Assembly (NCBI GenBank): GCA_013178095.1
Contig: JABLXK010000001.1
Span: 242,783-306,782, forward strand
DNA from: Anaerolineae bacterium
GTDB taxonomy: Bacteria; Chloroflexota; Anaerolineae; Anaerolineales; Anaerolineaceae
Direction of reading: 5' to 3'
Length of the DNA: 64,000 nucleotides
Made by a program: the position numbers and the translations under genes. Positions 51,351-61,008 of the stretch are shown one piece after another (the first letter of the stretch is position 1; each line of letters opens with the position of its first letter). The notes beneath the pieces are model-generated. The model had not been told where the DNA came from and ran no database searches. It saw only the letters and a list, made by a program, of their open reading frames with translations.

Positions 51351-52286
51351 TCAGTTGCCCGGGTTGCCCAAAAAATTGATGAGGATGGGATTGACCGCGC
51401 TCGGTTTTTCATAGTGCGGTATGTGCCCGGCTTCTGAAATCGGGTGGAATTGCGCAAAGGGGAGATAGGCGCGCAAGATCTCAATGTCATTCGCGGATAT
51501 GGTTTGGTCTTCTTCACCCCGCAAAATCAGGGTAGGGATTTTCTTTTCCGCCAAATCACGATAAATCGCCAGTGTGTCTTCGCGCGCGATACAGCGAATG
51601 GTGGACAGAATGGCGCGTCCGAATCCTTTAAATTGCGTTTGAACTTTATACTGATCTTCCCAATCCGGGAAGTGTTCAGGGTGGAGCAGGTCGCCGTTTT
51701 GAGATTTCGGCAGCACGAATGGCTCCATCACAACTGCCATCAAGTACTCACCGACGCCGGAAAGGTTCAACGGGAAAATTGAAGACTGAAAGATGTTCGT
51801 GACCAACGGATCGATCAGGGTCAGGCTGCGGATCATCTCGGGATGGCGGCCGGCGTAGGCCGCGGCGATCGGGCCACCCATGGAAAGCCCCATCAGGTGA
51901 ATAGGCTGGTTGATCTGTAAGGTTGCCAGTAAATCGTCCACTTGTCCGATGAACAAATTCAGATCGTAGTCCACATCCGGCCGGTCGGAGAATCCGCGCC
52001 CGTACAGGTCGAACCGCAGCACCTGATAACCGGATTGGACGAGAGCCTCGAAAGTAGGGTCCCAGATATAGGAGGGTGTTGAAAAGCCATGCACCAGCAC
52101 TACCAGCGGGCGATCCGATTCACCGGCGAGTTCATAATGCACCATGCCCTGCTTGAGCTGGATGAATTGGCCGCCTGCGGCCATACGGGTTTCTTCATCC
52201 AATTCTTTGCGCTCGGTGCGCAGGATGAAATAGGCTGAGGTCAGCAATGTGCTGATAATGAACAAAATGATCAGAATTGTCTTCAT
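51351..52286 (-). CDS. Alpha/beta hydrolase, membrane-anchored
   Basis: A 311-residue protein. An N-terminal hydrophobic anchor (residues 3-21) is followed by an alpha/beta hydrolase fold with oxyanion block LVHGFSTPSYIWD, nucleophile Ser135 (GLSMGG), an acid in LRGEEDQTI and the histidine in EAGHIPHYEKP. The catalytic triad is complete, so it is an active esterase- or lipase-like enzyme facing outward. The substrate is unknown. It is convergent with the HD-GYP gene. Confidence 0.88.
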   Translation of the reverse strand: MKTILIILFIISTLLTSAYFILRTERKELDEETRMAAGGQFIQLKQGMVHYELAGESDRPLVVLVHGFSTPSYIWDPTFEALVQSGYQVLRFDLYGRGFSDRPDVDYDLNLFIGQVDDLLATLQINQPIHLMGLSMGGPIAAAYAGRHPEMIRSLTLIDPLVTNIFQSSIFPLNLSGVGEYLMAVVMEPFVLPKSQNGDLLHPEHFPDWEDQYKVQTQFKGFGRAILSTIRCIAREDTLAIYRDLAEKKIPTLILRGEEDQTISANDIEILRAYLPFAQFHPISEAGHIPHYEKPSAVNPILINFLGNPGN

Positions 52287-52406
52287 TTTTTCTCCCGGTG
52301 GTCATTAAATTTCCCGATCCCGACTTACCTATTTTAGCATTACGCGTTTCTGCTTTTTGCGCAGGCAATCTTTTCCGAAAAAATCCATTTCCTGTCACCC
52401 GGATAC

Positions 52407-52435
52407 TTGACAGGCTTTTCTCTTTTCAGTAATAT
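52407..52435 (+). promoter_or_regulatory. Strong promoter of the ABC-F gene
   Basis: TTGACA (52407-52412), 17 bases, TAATAT (52430-52435). Transcription would start near 52442, giving an untranslated leader of about 135 bases before ATG 52576. Confidence 0.75.
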
Positions 52436-52461
52436 TATTCCATCAAACAGGAATAGTGAAA

Positions 52462-52545
52462 ATGATCGTTCGGTAAGCTGAAAATCTGTAATCCCGTTGA
52501 ACCCGCCAACCAGCGGAACGGGCTCTCCCGGAACCAGGCGGTTCC
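52462..52545 (+). promoter_or_regulatory. Structured leader with a 4-codon upstream frame before the ABC-F gene
   Basis: AGGA (52449-52452) precedes a tiny frame ATG ATC GTT CGG TAA (52462-52476, MIVR). Hairpin 1 follows, CCCGTT/AACGGG with inner CCGC/GCGG (52493-52522), and then hairpin 2, GGAACC/GGTTCC (52530-52545). Leaders with a short frame and alternative hairpins are used by ribosome-protecting ABC-F genes to respond to stalled ribosomes. No T-run follows hairpin 2, so any control would act on translation or a later site. Nothing else is seen in 52287-52406. Confidence 0.4.
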
Positions 52546-52575
52546 CGTGTTTGTGCAATTATTCAGGAGACAGAG

Positions 52576-54222
52576 ATGCTTACCGTTTCTGATTTAAGCA
52601 AGTCTTTCAACATTCAAACCCTTTTCGAAAAAATCACTTTCAGCCTCAATCCCGGCGAGCGCGTGGGCTTGATTGGCCCCAACGGCTGCGGCAAGACCAC
52701 CCTGCTGCGCATCCTGGCCGGCAGGGAGGAACCCACCTCCGGCAGTGTACATCATCCCTCTGATTTACGCATCGGCTACCTGCCGCAAGGCTTCGAACTG
52801 GACGGCGGATTGAGTATCAGGCAGGCCATCGGCATGGCGGTTGGCGACCCGGCCGCGCTGGAAGGCGAGCTGGCTTCCACGGCGCAGGCGCTGGCACAAA
52901 ATCTGCAGGATAGGCGTCTCTCCGATCGCTACGATGAACTGCTGCGGCGGCTGCAAACTGCCAACCCCGGCGAACGGGAGGCCATGCTGGCCAGTTTGGG
53001 GCTGGCCGGGCTGGACCAGGACATGCCGGCAGCCAGGCTGAGCGGCGGGCAGCGTACGCGACTGGCATTGGCGCTGGTGCTGCTTTCCGATCCCGATATC
53101 CTGCTGCTGGACGAACCCACTAATCACCTGGACGTGGAAATGCTGGAATGGCTGGAGGGCTGGTTGAAACGCACACCGGTGGGCGCTTTGATCGTTTCTC
53201 ACGACCGCGTGTTCCTGGATCACACCGTCACGCGAATTCTGGAAATGGATATTCATGAAAAGTCTCTGCGCGCCTATGAGGGTAACTACAGCGATTTTCT
53301 GGAAAAGAAACGCGGCGAAAAAGACAAGCAATGGTCGCAATACCGCGACCAGCAACTGGAGATCCGCCGCATGAAAGCCGACATTGCGCGCGTTAAGGAG
53401 CAGGCGGCGTACACCGAGCGCCAGTCCAGTTCGGTGCGAATCGGCGGCCCGGATATGAAGATCAGCGGAGCCAAGGATTACCTGCGCAGCGTTGCCAAGA
53501 AGGTGGCCAAAAAAGCCAAGTCGCGCGAAAAGAAGCTGGAACGCTACCAGGAAGCCGACGAGCGCCTGGAAAAACCGGCGCAGGACCGCGCCTTGTATTT
53601 TGAATTTCAGAAGACCAACCATCTGGGGCGCTCGGTGCTGCAATTAGAGGACCTCAGCGTGGGTTACGACCAGACCCGTCCGCTGCTGCAGAGCATCAAC
53701 CTGCAGGTGCAGGCCGGGCAGCGCATCGTGGTGAGCGGACCCAACGGCTGCGGCAAGACCTCCTTGCTGCGCACGGTGATGGGCGTTCTGCCGCCGCTCA
53801 CGGGCAGGGTGCTGCTGGGCAGTAGCGTGCGCATAGGCATAATGTCGCAAGACCTTTCCAGTCTGCCGGCGGAGCAGACGCCGGTGGAGTGCGTGGGGCA
53901 GGCTTTCCCCAATCAAACGAAAGCACGCCGCTACCTGGCTTCCTACCTGCTGGCGGGGGACGAGGTGCTCAAGCCGGTCAAGCTGCTCAGTTACGGCCAG
54001 CGCGCGCGGCTGGAACTGGCGCAGCTGATCCTGAACGGCTGCAACCTGCTGCTGCTGGACGAGCCTATTAACCACCTGGATATCCCCAGCCGCACCCAGT
54101 TCGAGCTGGCGCTGGATCAGTTCAAGGGGGCGGTGTTGGCGGTGGTGCACGACCGCTATTTCATCGAACGCTTCGCTGAGCAGGTCTGGATGGTTGAGGA
54201 TAGAAGAATCAGGATTGTTTAA
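52576..54222 (+). CDS. ABC-F family ATPase (ribosome-associated)
   Basis: A 548-residue soluble protein with two ABC domains and no membrane span. Domain 1: Walker A GPNGCGKTT (residues 34-42), signature LSGGQRTRLALAL and Walker B LLLDEPTNHLD. Domain 2: GPNGCGKTS, LSYGQRARLELAQL and LLLDEPINHLD. Between them is the charged P-site-interaction linker (about 225-330, rich in Arg/Lys/Glu) that defines ABC-F proteins. It would act on the ribosome in translation factor or antibiotic-protection mode. The structured leader favours regulated expression. A specific subfamily (Uup, EttA or resistance type) cannot be fixed by eye. Confidence 0.9.
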   Translation: MLTVSDLSKSFNIQTLFEKITFSLNPGERVGLIGPNGCGKTTLLRILAGREEPTSGSVHHPSDLRIGYLPQGFELDGGLSIRQAIGMAVGDPAALEGELASTAQALAQNLQDRRLSDRYDELLRRLQTANPGEREAMLASLGLAGLDQDMPAARLSGGQRTRLALALVLLSDPDILLLDEPTNHLDVEMLEWLEGWLKRTPVGALIVSHDRVFLDHTVTRILEMDIHEKSLRAYEGNYSDFLEKKRGEKDKQWSQYRDQQLEIRRMKADIARVKEQAAYTERQSSSVRIGGPDMKISGAKDYLRSVAKKVAKKAKSREKKLERYQEADERLEKPAQDRALYFEFQKTNHLGRSVLQLEDLSVGYDQTRPLLQSINLQVQAGQRIVVSGPNGCGKTSLLRTVMGVLPPLTGRVLLGSSVRIGIMSQDLSSLPAEQTPVECVGQAFPNQTKARRYLASYLLAGDEVLKPVKLLSYGQRARLELAQLILNGCNLLLLDEPINHLDIPSRTQFELALDQFKGAVLAVVHDRYFIERFAEQVWMVEDRRIRIV

Positions 54223-54234
54223 GTATGTTTATTT

Positions 54235-55281
54235 TTATGGAATCCAATAAACAAAAGCATCCTCTACTGAATTGTCCGTGATTTTTATTTCTTCTTTTGT
54301 TGCAACATTAATAATATAAATCTCATAATCACCATCTCGATCTGAAGTAAATGCAATCCATTTATCATCAGGTGACCATCTTCCTGTTACATCACTTGCT
54401 GGATTATCAGTCAATTGAGATTCTACTTTAGTGTCAATATTGTAAATATATAGATTATTATTTCCATCCCGATCAGAATGATAAACAATGTATTTTCCAT
54501 TATGCGACCAACTTGGATATCTCTCTGTAGTAGTGTTTTTCATCAGGTTTGTGTCTTTGCCTGTTCCATCTGAATTCATAATATAAATATCAAAATCACC
54601 ATCACGATCTGAGCAAAATGCAATTTGACTCCCATCTGGAGACCAACTTGGATGGATACTCATTCCCTTCGCTTTTGTTAATTGTTGAGATTCAAACGTT
54701 TTTAAATCAATAACGTATATCTCACTATCACTAAATCCTAAAATCCCTGTTTTTATTAATGAATCTTTGTTGGAAGAATATGCTAATTGAGTTCCATCTG
54801 GTGAAAATGCGGGGTGATTTTCCATTACATAATCCTCAATTCTTTCATCACCTCTGTACATCGGAATCGATGTTATTTTTTGTTGATTTTCACCATTGAA
54901 ATCCATTATGTAGAGCATCATTTGCGGAAATTCATCGGCAAGAGAAGTCTCAATATTATGTTGAATACCAAAAGCTATTTTCTTGCCATCAACAGATATC
55001 GATGGAAATAAATACGAAATTGATTGATTTTTGTTATCAGTGAGTTTTGTAATTGTTTTAGTTTCTATATTAATAATTGCCAAATCTGCATTTTTTTCGT
55101 TTTCAACATTTGCTGTTGTAAAAAGAATATTGCCACTACTTGAACCGATCGGTGTTAGCGTCAAAGTTGGAGTTGATGTGGGTGACTGTGTTTCTGTTGG
55201 CATTGGAGTTACTGTTACTTCAATTTTTGCTGTTGTACAACTAACTAATAATAGAAACATGATGAAGACTATTTTTTTCAT
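54235..55281 (-). CDS. TolB-like beta-propeller lipoprotein
   Basis: A 348-residue protein. The N-terminal signal ends in a lipobox (FLLLVSC), then a Thr/Pro/Ser-rich spacer, then at least five PD40/WD40-like blades. Successive blades contain FSPDGTQLAYSS, WSPDGSQIAFCSDRDGDFDIYI, WSHNGKYIVYHSDRDG and WSPDDKWIAFTSDRDGDYEIY (key parts only). It is therefore an extracellular propeller that probably binds proteins or peptides. Its DNA is strongly A+T-rich compared with both neighbours, suggesting recent acquisition. It is convergent with the ABC-F gene and has no partner next to it. Confidence 0.85.
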   Translation of the reverse strand: MKKIVFIMFLLLVSCTTAKIEVTVTPMPTETQSPTSTPTLTLTPIGSSSGNILFTTANVENEKNADLAIINIETKTITKLTDNKNQSISYLFPSISVDGKKIAFGIQHNIETSLADEFPQMMLYIMDFNGENQQKITSIPMYRGDERIEDYVMENHPAFSPDGTQLAYSSNKDSLIKTGILGFSDSEIYVIDLKTFESQQLTKAKGMSIHPSWSPDGSQIAFCSDRDGDFDIYIMNSDGTGKDTNLMKNTTTERYPSWSHNGKYIVYHSDRDGNNNLYIYNIDTKVESQLTDNPASDVTGRWSPDDKWIAFTSDRDGDYEIYIINVATKEEIKITDNSVEDAFVYWIP

Positions 55282-55370
55282 TTCTCCCTCTTTATTAATT
55301 TATTTCAATTATAGGATATTTCTTTAAGATTGTATTTAGCAATGAAAAGAATCTCAAATTACATACCCTC

Positions 55371-55398
55371 TTGACATTCAAAAACGAATCCATATAAT
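55371..55398 (+). promoter_or_regulatory. Consensus promoter of serS
   Basis: TTGACA (55371-55376), a 16-base spacer and TATAAT (55393-55398), both perfect hexamers. The T-box leader begins at the expected start point. Confidence 0.88.
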
Positions 55399-55401
55399 CT
55401 A

Positions 55402-55585
55402 AAGAAAGGCCAGCCCGGAATTCCAATCCGGCGCCCGTGAGGGCAGGCTGCCTGCGTAGGGGCACGCGAGTGCCGTAAGCAGGCCGGAGCATCCGTTACC
55501 GCGTTTCGAGGCTGAAATACATTCGGTCAGCAAAAGCAGGTGGCACCACGGGATCCCCTCTCGTCCTGCGGAGAGGGGCATTTTA
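55402..55585 (+). promoter_or_regulatory. T-box leader controlling serS
   Basis: The leader has the T-box antiterminator signature CAGGTGGCACCACGGG (55537-55552). Its 3' side overlaps the terminator stem CCCCTCTC (55555-55562)/GAGAGGGG (571-578 of this block, i.e. 55571-55578) with a following CATTTT. The large G+C-rich stem I spans about 55404-55495. Near its 3' end GGAGCATCCGTTA holds AGC at 55488-55490, followed by a purine and a CCGTTA-like box. AGC is a serine codon and is the best specifier candidate, which agrees with the downstream gene. Uncharged tRNA-Ser(GCU) would then favour read-through into serS. Confidence 0.9.
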
Positions 55586-55603
55586 TTTAAACAGGAGAGC
55601 AAA

Positions 55604-56875
55604 ATGATCGATATCAAAATCATACGGGAAACCCCCCAACTTCTGAAGGACGCCCTGCAGCGCCGCAACATGGACCCCGCCATCGTAGACCAGGTGGCGC
55701 AGCTGGACGAGAGTTGGCGCGCCAGGCTGACGCAGGTGGAAGATCTCAAAGCCGAGCGCAATGCCGTCTCCAAGGAGATCGGCAACATCAAGGATAAAGA
55801 CGCGCGCGAAAAGAAGATCGCCGAAATGCGCGCGGTGGGCGACAAGATCGCCCAAATGGATGAGGAAGTCAAAAACGTCGAGGCGCAGGTCAAGGCGCTG
55901 ATCGAGACCATCCCCAATATCCCCGACGAGAGCGTGCCGTTGGGTAAAGATGAGAGCGACAATCCGGTAGTGAAGACTTTCGGCGAGAAGCCGCACTACG
56001 ACTTCGAACCGCTGCCGCACTGGGACCTCGGCCCAAAACTGGGCATCCTGGATTTCGACCAGGGCGTCAAGATCACCGGCTCGCGCTTTTACGTGCTGAA
56101 TGGCGCGGGTGCGCGCTTGCAGCGCGCGCTGATCGCCTGGATGCTGGACCTGCACCGTCGGCAGGGCTACCTGGAAAAATACACGCCTTTCATGGTCAAG
56201 GGAGAGACGCTATACGCTTCCGGGCAATTACCCAAGTTCGCCGATAACCTGTACAAAGACCACGAAGAAGACCTGTGGATGGTGCCGACTGCGGAAGTAC
56301 CGCTGACCGGCATCCACATGGGCGATTTTATCGAAGGCGATAAATTACCCCTGCGCTACACAGCCTACACACCCTGCTTCCGGCGCGAAAAGATGAGCGC
56401 CGGGCGCGACGTGCGCGGCATCAAACGCGGCCACCAGTTCGACAAGGTCGAGATGTACATCTACTGCAAGCCGGAAGATTCCGCTAAAGAGCTGGAGAAG
56501 ATGGTGGCGGATGCCGAGCAGACCTGCGAGCAATTAGGCCTCACCTACCGCCGCGTGCAGCTTTGCACCGGCGATCTGGGTTTCAACGCGCGCATCACTT
56601 ATGACATCGAGGTGTGGGCGCCGGGCTGCCAGGAATGGCTGGAAGTCTCATCGGTTTCCAACGTGGGCAATTTCCAGGCGCGCCGCGCCAACATCAAGTA
56701 CGTGGACGAGAACGGCCGCAAGGATTACCTGCATACCCTCAACGGCTCCGGCCTAGGCATGCCGCGCACCCTGATCGGCGTGCTGGAAACCTACCAGCAG
56801 GCCGACGGCAGCATTCGCGTGCCGGAAGTGCTTAAGCCCTGGATGGGCGGGCTGGACGTGATCACGGGCGCCTGA
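55604..56875 (+). CDS. serS: Seryl-tRNA synthetase
   Basis: A 423-residue class II synthetase. Residues 1-105 are the tRNA-binding coiled coil ([31 protein letters not shown]). The catalytic core has motif 2 [29 protein letters not shown] ([18 protein letters not shown]), the TAEVPLTG serine-site strand and motif 3 [15 protein letters not shown]. The length is usual for the family. It charges tRNA-Ser with serine in the cytoplasm. AGGAGAG precedes ATG 55604, and expression is governed by the T-box leader. Confidence 0.97.
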   Translation: MIDIKIIRETPQLLKDALQRRNMDPAIVDQVAQLDESWRARLTQVEDLKAERNAVSKEIGNIKDKDAREKKIAEMRAVGDKIAQMDEEVKNVEAQVKALIETIPNIPDESVPLGKDESDNPVVKTFGEKPHYDFEPLPHWDLGPKLGILDFDQGVKITGSRFYVLNGAGARLQRALIAWMLDLHRRQGYLEKYTPFMVKGETLYASGQLPKFADNLYKDHEEDLWMVPTAEVPLTGIHMGDFIEGDKLPLRYTAYTPCFRREKMSAGRDVRGIKRGHQFDKVEMYIYCKPEDSAKELEKMVADAEQTCEQLGLTYRRVQLCTGDLGFNARITYDIEVWAPGCQEWLEVSSVSNVGNFQARRANIKYVDENGRKDYLHTLNGSGLGMPRTLIGVLETYQQADGSIRVPEVLKPWMGGLDVITGA

Positions 56876-56876
56876 T

Positions 56877-57491
56877 TTGAAAAGTAAAATTCAATCCCTG
56901 GTTCTATCTTTGTTGATAGTTATCCTCCTGCCTGCTTGTTCGGCGCAAACCGCCGGCGGCAGGTGGGGAGGGATGGAGCTCTCCCCAGCCTGGAGCACCA
57001 CCCTGACCATCGTGGTTCTGGTGGTCATGCTGCTGGGCTTATTGAGCCTGATGCTCTACGTGATCCCTGGTCTGACTATCATCTGGCTCACCGGGTTGAT
57101 CTACGGCTTTCTTAAAGGTTTCGACCGCAACGGCTTGTGGATTTTCGCCGCCATGACCCTGTTGATGATCTTCGGCAATATGGTCGACCAGCTTCTGATG
57201 GGCGCCAAGGCCAAACAGAGCGGGGCAAGCTGGTTGGGCGTGATCCTCTCCACCATTGCCGCGCTGGTTTTCAGCTTGCTCTTCCCGCCCTTCGGCGGGT
57301 TAGTGGCCGCGCTAGTGGTGTTGTTTGTGGTGGAGGTCATCCGCCTGCGCAATATCGCCAAAGCCGGGCAGTCCACGCGAAAAATGGCGGTGGGCTGCGC
57401 CACAGCCATCGCCGCGCGTTTCGGCATAGGTCTATTAATGATTGGCTTGTGGTGCCTGTGGGTGTGGCTGGGCGGCGGTTGGCCGTTTTAG
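56877..57491 (+). CDS. DUF456-like membrane protein
   Basis: A 204-residue protein starting with TTG one base after the serS stop region, thus co-transcribed with serS. An N-terminal hydrophobic signal-like stretch ends in LLPACSAQ, a possible lipobox. Four to five spans follow, with YVIPGLTIIWLTGLIYGF, GASWLGVILSTIAALVFSLLFPPFGG (GASWLGVILS) and a glycine-rich end. DUF456 proteins are of unknown role. The downstream 57492-57799 stretch contains only repeats. Confidence 0.7.
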   Translation: MKSKIQSLVLSLLIVILLPACSAQTAGGRWGGMELSPAWSTTLTIVVLVVMLLGLLSLMLYVIPGLTIIWLTGLIYGFLKGFDRNGLWIFAAMTLLMIFGNMVDQLLMGAKAKQSGASWLGVILSTIAALVFSLLFPPFGGLVAALVVLFVVEVIRLRNIAKAGQSTRKMAVGCATAIAARFGIGLLMIGLWCLWVWLGGGWPF

Positions 57492-57583
57492 GAAATTAAT
57501 CTGGCCTCGCTAATTCGATAATCAGTTTTAGATGTAATTATTGAACTTGTAACACAGATGAACGCTGATATTTTTTTATGGTG

Positions 57584-57769
57584 GATGAACACAGATAAGC
57601 CTTGACATTAGGAAAAACTTGAACTGCTAAAAATCATACAACTGCCGCCTGAGCACCTGCCCTCAGCGAAGCGTAGGGTGTCGAAGGGGAGGGGCGTGGC
57701 GATCTCGGCCAAAATAAATCAAATCTGATTATTAAACACAGATGAACACAGATGATCCCTTGTATTAGG
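57584..57769. repeat. Gene-free segment with imperfect direct repeats
   Basis: Two related 29-base units (57584-57612 and 57741-57769) share GATGAACACAGAT and a TATTAGG/CATTAGG end, matching at 23 of 29 positions. A third CACAGATGAACGC fragment lies at 57553. Between them CCCTCAGCGAAGCGTAGGGTG...GAAGGGGAGG (57660-57695) resembles dispersed hairpin debris seen also near 17771. No gene is visible in 57492-57799. Confidence 0.5.
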
Positions 57770-57799
57770 TAAGTTTATACGCGGGAGAATTATTTTATA

Positions 57800-58852
57800 T
57801 TATTCAACCACCGCGCTCTCGAGGATGGCGAGCTCGCGCCGCGCGCAATCGATTTGCACCTGCGCGCCCATGGGCAGCACCAACATGGGGTCAGTGTGGC
57901 CGAAATCCATGTTGGTCACGATGGGCAGGTCATTCAATCCCTCTTCACCCACGCAAATCTCCAGAATGGCTTGATCGTATTCGCCGAAATGCTCTGCGCC
58001 CACCTCTCCCCCGGGGCGGCCGAACAGCAGCCCGGAAATGCGCTTGAGCACGCCCTGTGCCGCCAGCGCGCGCAGCAGGCGCGCCACATCCAGCGGCGAA
58101 GGCCCGTCCTCGGAGGTTTCCAGAAAGAGCACAGAATCCTGCCATTCTTCGCCGGCCGGCCATACAGGTGTTCCGCGCAGCCAATCCAGCACCTCGATGC
58201 AGCCACCCAACAAGCGGCCGCGATGCACGCCGCTGCCTTGCAGGAAATTCCAGCCGCTGCAGTGCTGCAATGCTCGTTTGCGCGCCTGGTTTGCGGGGAC
58301 GCCCCAATCCAGACGTTCATCCGTCCAGCCCTGTGTATTCGGAACTACTACACCGATTTGCTCGGAGGAGAATAAGGTCCTTCGCACGGAGTCAGCCATG
58401 TAGGGGAACAACCCGCCGTTCTCGCCGAAGCCCGCCATGATGGACGGGCCGTAAAACGAGCCGATGCCCGCTTTGCGGCAGGCGAAGTGCGTAACGGTCG
58501 TATCGGAATACCCCATGAATATCTTGGGGTTGTTACGAATCACTTCCAGGTCAAGGTAGGGTAGCAGGCGGATGGAATCCTCGCCGCCGATAGTGCTGAC
58601 GATGGCTTTGATGTCGGGATCGGCAAAAGCCTGCATCAGGTCTTCGGCGCGCGCCTGCGGATGGGTTTTCAGCCAGCCCGCCTCGCTCAGCGTGTGCGGC
58701 ATCTCCACCACTTGCACGCCGAAAGCTGCCTCCAACTGGCGCTTGCCGGCCTGGTAGCGCCCGGGGAAGACGGACGGCCCGCCCCACGACAGCGTCACCG
58801 CCGCGACCTTGTCGCCGGGATGGAGCCTGTGGGGTTTGATCAGGGGCTTCAT
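57800..58852 (-). CDS. S66 family LD-carboxypeptidase/MccF-like peptidase
   Basis: A 350-residue serine peptidase. The N-terminus HPGDKVAAVTLSWGGP, then IVSTIGGEDSIRLLPYLD, MGYSDTTVTHF (nucleophile Ser in GYSDTT) and the C-terminal MDFGHTDPMLVLPMG with the catalytic histidine make the S66 assignment firm. Members trim murein tetrapeptides (LdcA) or cleave microcin-C-type aminoacyl-nucleotides (MccF); the longer length and SWGGP start are nearer to the MccF-like branch. It is the last gene of a minus-strand run and lies 13 bases after rlmB. Confidence 0.88.
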   Translation of the reverse strand: MKPLIKPHRLHPGDKVAAVTLSWGGPSVFPGRYQAGKRQLEAAFGVQVVEMPHTLSEAGWLKTHPQARAEDLMQAFADPDIKAIVSTIGGEDSIRLLPYLDLEVIRNNPKIFMGYSDTTVTHFACRKAGIGSFYGPSIMAGFGENGGLFPYMADSVRRTLFSSEQIGVVVPNTQGWTDERLDWGVPANQARKRALQHCSGWNFLQGSGVHRGRLLGGCIEVLDWLRGTPVWPAGEEWQDSVLFLETSEDGPSPLDVARLLRALAAQGVLKRISGLLFGRPGGEVGAEHFGEYDQAILEICVGEEGLNDLPIVTNMDFGHTDPMLVLPMGAQVQIDCARRELAILESAVVE

Positions 58853-58865
58853 TTTAATTGAGAAT

Positions 58866-59603
58866 CTACCTTACCGCCGCGGCTGCCTGCAGCACGATCG
58901 AGCCGGCTACAGCCGCGTTGAGCGAGGCGACCTTGCCCTTCATGGGGATGTACGTGATCAGGTCGCACTTCTCGCGCACCAGCCTGCGCAGCCCCTCGCC
59001 CTCGCTGCCCACCACCACTGCCAGCGGGCCTTTCAGGTTGGTTTTACCCAATGGGGTGGCGTTTTCTTTATCCATATCCAGCCCGATCACCCAGGCGTCC
59101 TGCGCTTTGATGGCGTCGATGGCCTGCGCCAGGTTGTCCGGCGCGATCAGCAGGTGCTCGCTGGCGCCCGAGGAGGCGTTCACCACAGCCGGTGTCACCC
59201 CGGCCGCGCGGTGCGAAGGGATCACCACCCCGTGCACGCCGAACACTTCCGCGCTGCGGATGAGCGTGCCCAGATTTTGCGGGTCCTGCACCTGATCGAG
59301 CATCAAAATGAACAGCGGCTCGCCCTTCTTTTTGGCGAGCGCGAAAATGGCATCCAGGTCGGCGTAAGAGTACTGGCTGGCTTCCATGGCCACGCCCTGC
59401 GGGTTCTCGGCCAGTTCCTCCAGCGCCAGGCGTTCCACGCGTTCGACGGGCAGGCGCTTTTCCTTAGCCAGCGCGATGATTTCGCTGACGCGCCCTTTTT
59501 CCTCGACCCCTTTGGCGATCAACAGCCTGAAAAAATGCCTGCGATTGGCGCGCAGGCATTCATAAACAGGGTTTCTACCGGTAATCCACTCTTTCATTTC
59601 CAA
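58866..59603 (-). CDS. rlmB: SpoU/TrmH family 23S rRNA 2'-O-methyltransferase
   Basis: A 245-residue SPOUT methyltransferase. An N-terminal substrate-binding domain ([18 protein letters not shown]) is followed by the knotted domain with [21 protein letters not shown] (motif 1), [18 protein letters not shown] (motif 2) and [20 protein letters not shown] (motif 3). This matches RlmB, which methylates G2251 of 23S rRNA. It overlaps the end of cysS by 10 bases; cysS-rlmB coupling is common in Gram-positive bacteria and supports the assignment. Confidence 0.92.
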   Translation of the reverse strand: MEMKEWITGRNPVYECLRANRRHFFRLLIAKGVEEKGRVSEIIALAKEKRLPVERVERLALEELAENPQGVAMEASQYSYADLDAIFALAKKKGEPLFILMLDQVQDPQNLGTLIRSAEVFGVHGVVIPSHRAAGVTPAVVNASSGASEHLLIAPDNLAQAIDAIKAQDAWVIGLDMDKENATPLGKTNLKGPLAVVVGSEGEGLRRLVREKCDLITYIPMKGKVASLNAAVAGSIVLQAAAAVR

Positions 59604-60991
59604 AACCAGGTGCTGCCGGATTTGGCGTCTTCCACCTGCACGCCCATGGCGGCCAGGCGGTCGCGGATCTTATCGGAAAGCTCCCACAGCTTGGCCTGGC
59701 GCACGTCCTGGCGCACCTCCACCAACAAGTCCACGAAAGCGTCCGCCGCGTGGGATTCTTTTTCCAGGCGCAGGCGCAAGCCCAGCACGCCGCTGAGTTC
59801 TTCCAGCACGTCCTGCGCAGATTTGAGCTGTTCGTCGGTCGCGCCATCGGCGCGCGCCTGGTTGATCACGCGCACCAGTTCGAACAGGTACCCCAGCGCG
59901 CCGGCGCTGTTGAAATCGTCGTCCATGCTGCTTTCGAACCCGGCGCGGGTGGTTGTGGTCTGTTCGTCCAACGCTTTCAGCGCCTCGGGGGAAATGCCCG
60001 CCGCGCCCGGCGCAGCAGGTTTCAGCGCGGACTGCAGGCGCTCCAGCGCCTTTTCCGCCTGGCCGATGACTTCATCGTTGAAGGTCAGTGGATTGCGGTA
60101 GCCGGAATTGAGCACCATCAGGCGCAGCGCATCCGCCGGATGGCTGGCCAGAAAATCTTCAATTGTGATCAGGTTGCCCAGCGATTTGGACATCTTTTCG
60201 CCGCTGAGCTGCAGCATGCCGTTGTGGATCCAGTAGCGCGCGAACTGCTTGCCGGTGTGCGCTTCGGATTGGGCGATCTCGTTCTCGTGGTGCGGGAAGA
60301 TCAGGTCATTCCCGCCGCCGTGAATGTCGATCTGCTCGCCCAGGTGGGCGCCGCTCATGGCCGAGCACTCGATGTGCCAGCCAGGGCGTCCTTTGCCCCA
60401 CGGGCTGTCCCAGGCCGGTTCGCCTTCCTTGGCGGCCTTCCACAGGGCGAAATCGAGCGGGTTTTCCTTGCGCTCGTCCACCTCGATGCGCGCGCCCGCG
60501 CGCATGTCGTCCAGTTTGCGGCCGGAGAGCTTGCCATAATCGGCTTTCTTCTCCACGCGGTAATACACGTCGCCGCCGGCTTCGTAGGCGTAGCCCTTGG
60601 CGATCAGGTCGGAGATCAGCTTGAGGATCTCGTCCATCTCGCGCGTGGCGCGCGGGTTGACCGTGGCGGGCAAAATGTTGAGGTCTTTCAGGTGCTGCGC
60701 GTATTGCTGGATGTAGGTTTCGGCCAGTTCAAAGGGATCGCAGCCCAGTTTGTTGGCGCGGTTGATGATCTTGTCGTCCACGTCGGTGTAATTCATAACG
60801 TGTTTGACTTCGTAACCGCGGTATTGCAAGTAGCGCCGGATGATGTCGAACACCAGCGCGGACATGGCGTGTCCCACGTGAGCCTTGTCGTACACAGTCG
60901 GGCCGCACACGTACAGCCGCACCCGTTTGGGTTCAATAGTCTCGAAAGGCTCTTTCTTTCGCGAAAGCGTGCTGTAAACTTGTAAGCTCAT
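59594..60991 (-). CDS. cysS: Cysteinyl-tRNA synthetase
   Basis: A 465-residue class I synthetase. [15 protein letters not shown] supplies the zinc cysteine (C29) and the HIGH-type motif (HVGH, 38-41). WHIECSAM and [20 protein letters not shown] supply further zinc ligands, and KMSKSLGN lies near residue 267. The C-terminal anticodon domain ([17 protein letters not shown]) is present. It charges tRNA-Cys. No T-box is visible before it; instead it follows the PIN-TRAM gene by 17 bases and is probably co-transcribed with it. Confidence 0.97.
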   Translation of the reverse strand: MSLQVYSTLSRKKEPFETIEPKRVRLYVCGPTVYDKAHVGHAMSALVFDIIRRYLQYRGYEVKHVMNYTDVDDKIINRANKLGCDPFELAETYIQQYAQHLKDLNILPATVNPRATREMDEILKLISDLIAKGYAYEAGGDVYYRVEKKADYGKLSGRKLDDMRAGARIEVDERKENPLDFALWKAAKEGEPAWDSPWGKGRPGWHIECSAMSGAHLGEQIDIHGGGNDLIFPHHENEIAQSEAHTGKQFARYWIHNGMLQLSGEKMSKSLGNLITIEDFLASHPADALRLMVLNSGYRNPLTFNDEVIGQAEKALERLQSALKPAAPGAAGISPEALKALDEQTTTTRAGFESSMDDDFNSAGALGYLFELVRVINQARADGATDEQLKSAQDVLEELSGVLGLRLRLEKESHAADAFVDLLVEVRQDVRQAKLWELSDKIRDRLAAMGVQVEDAKSGSTWFWK

Positions 60992-61008
60992 CTGCGCTCT
61001 CCTGAGGA

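Noticed and set aside
59750..60985. A 411-codon plus-strand frame opposite cysS
   Set aside because: Same reason: cysS is complete with all motifs on the minus strand, and the opposite frame has no recognisable fold.
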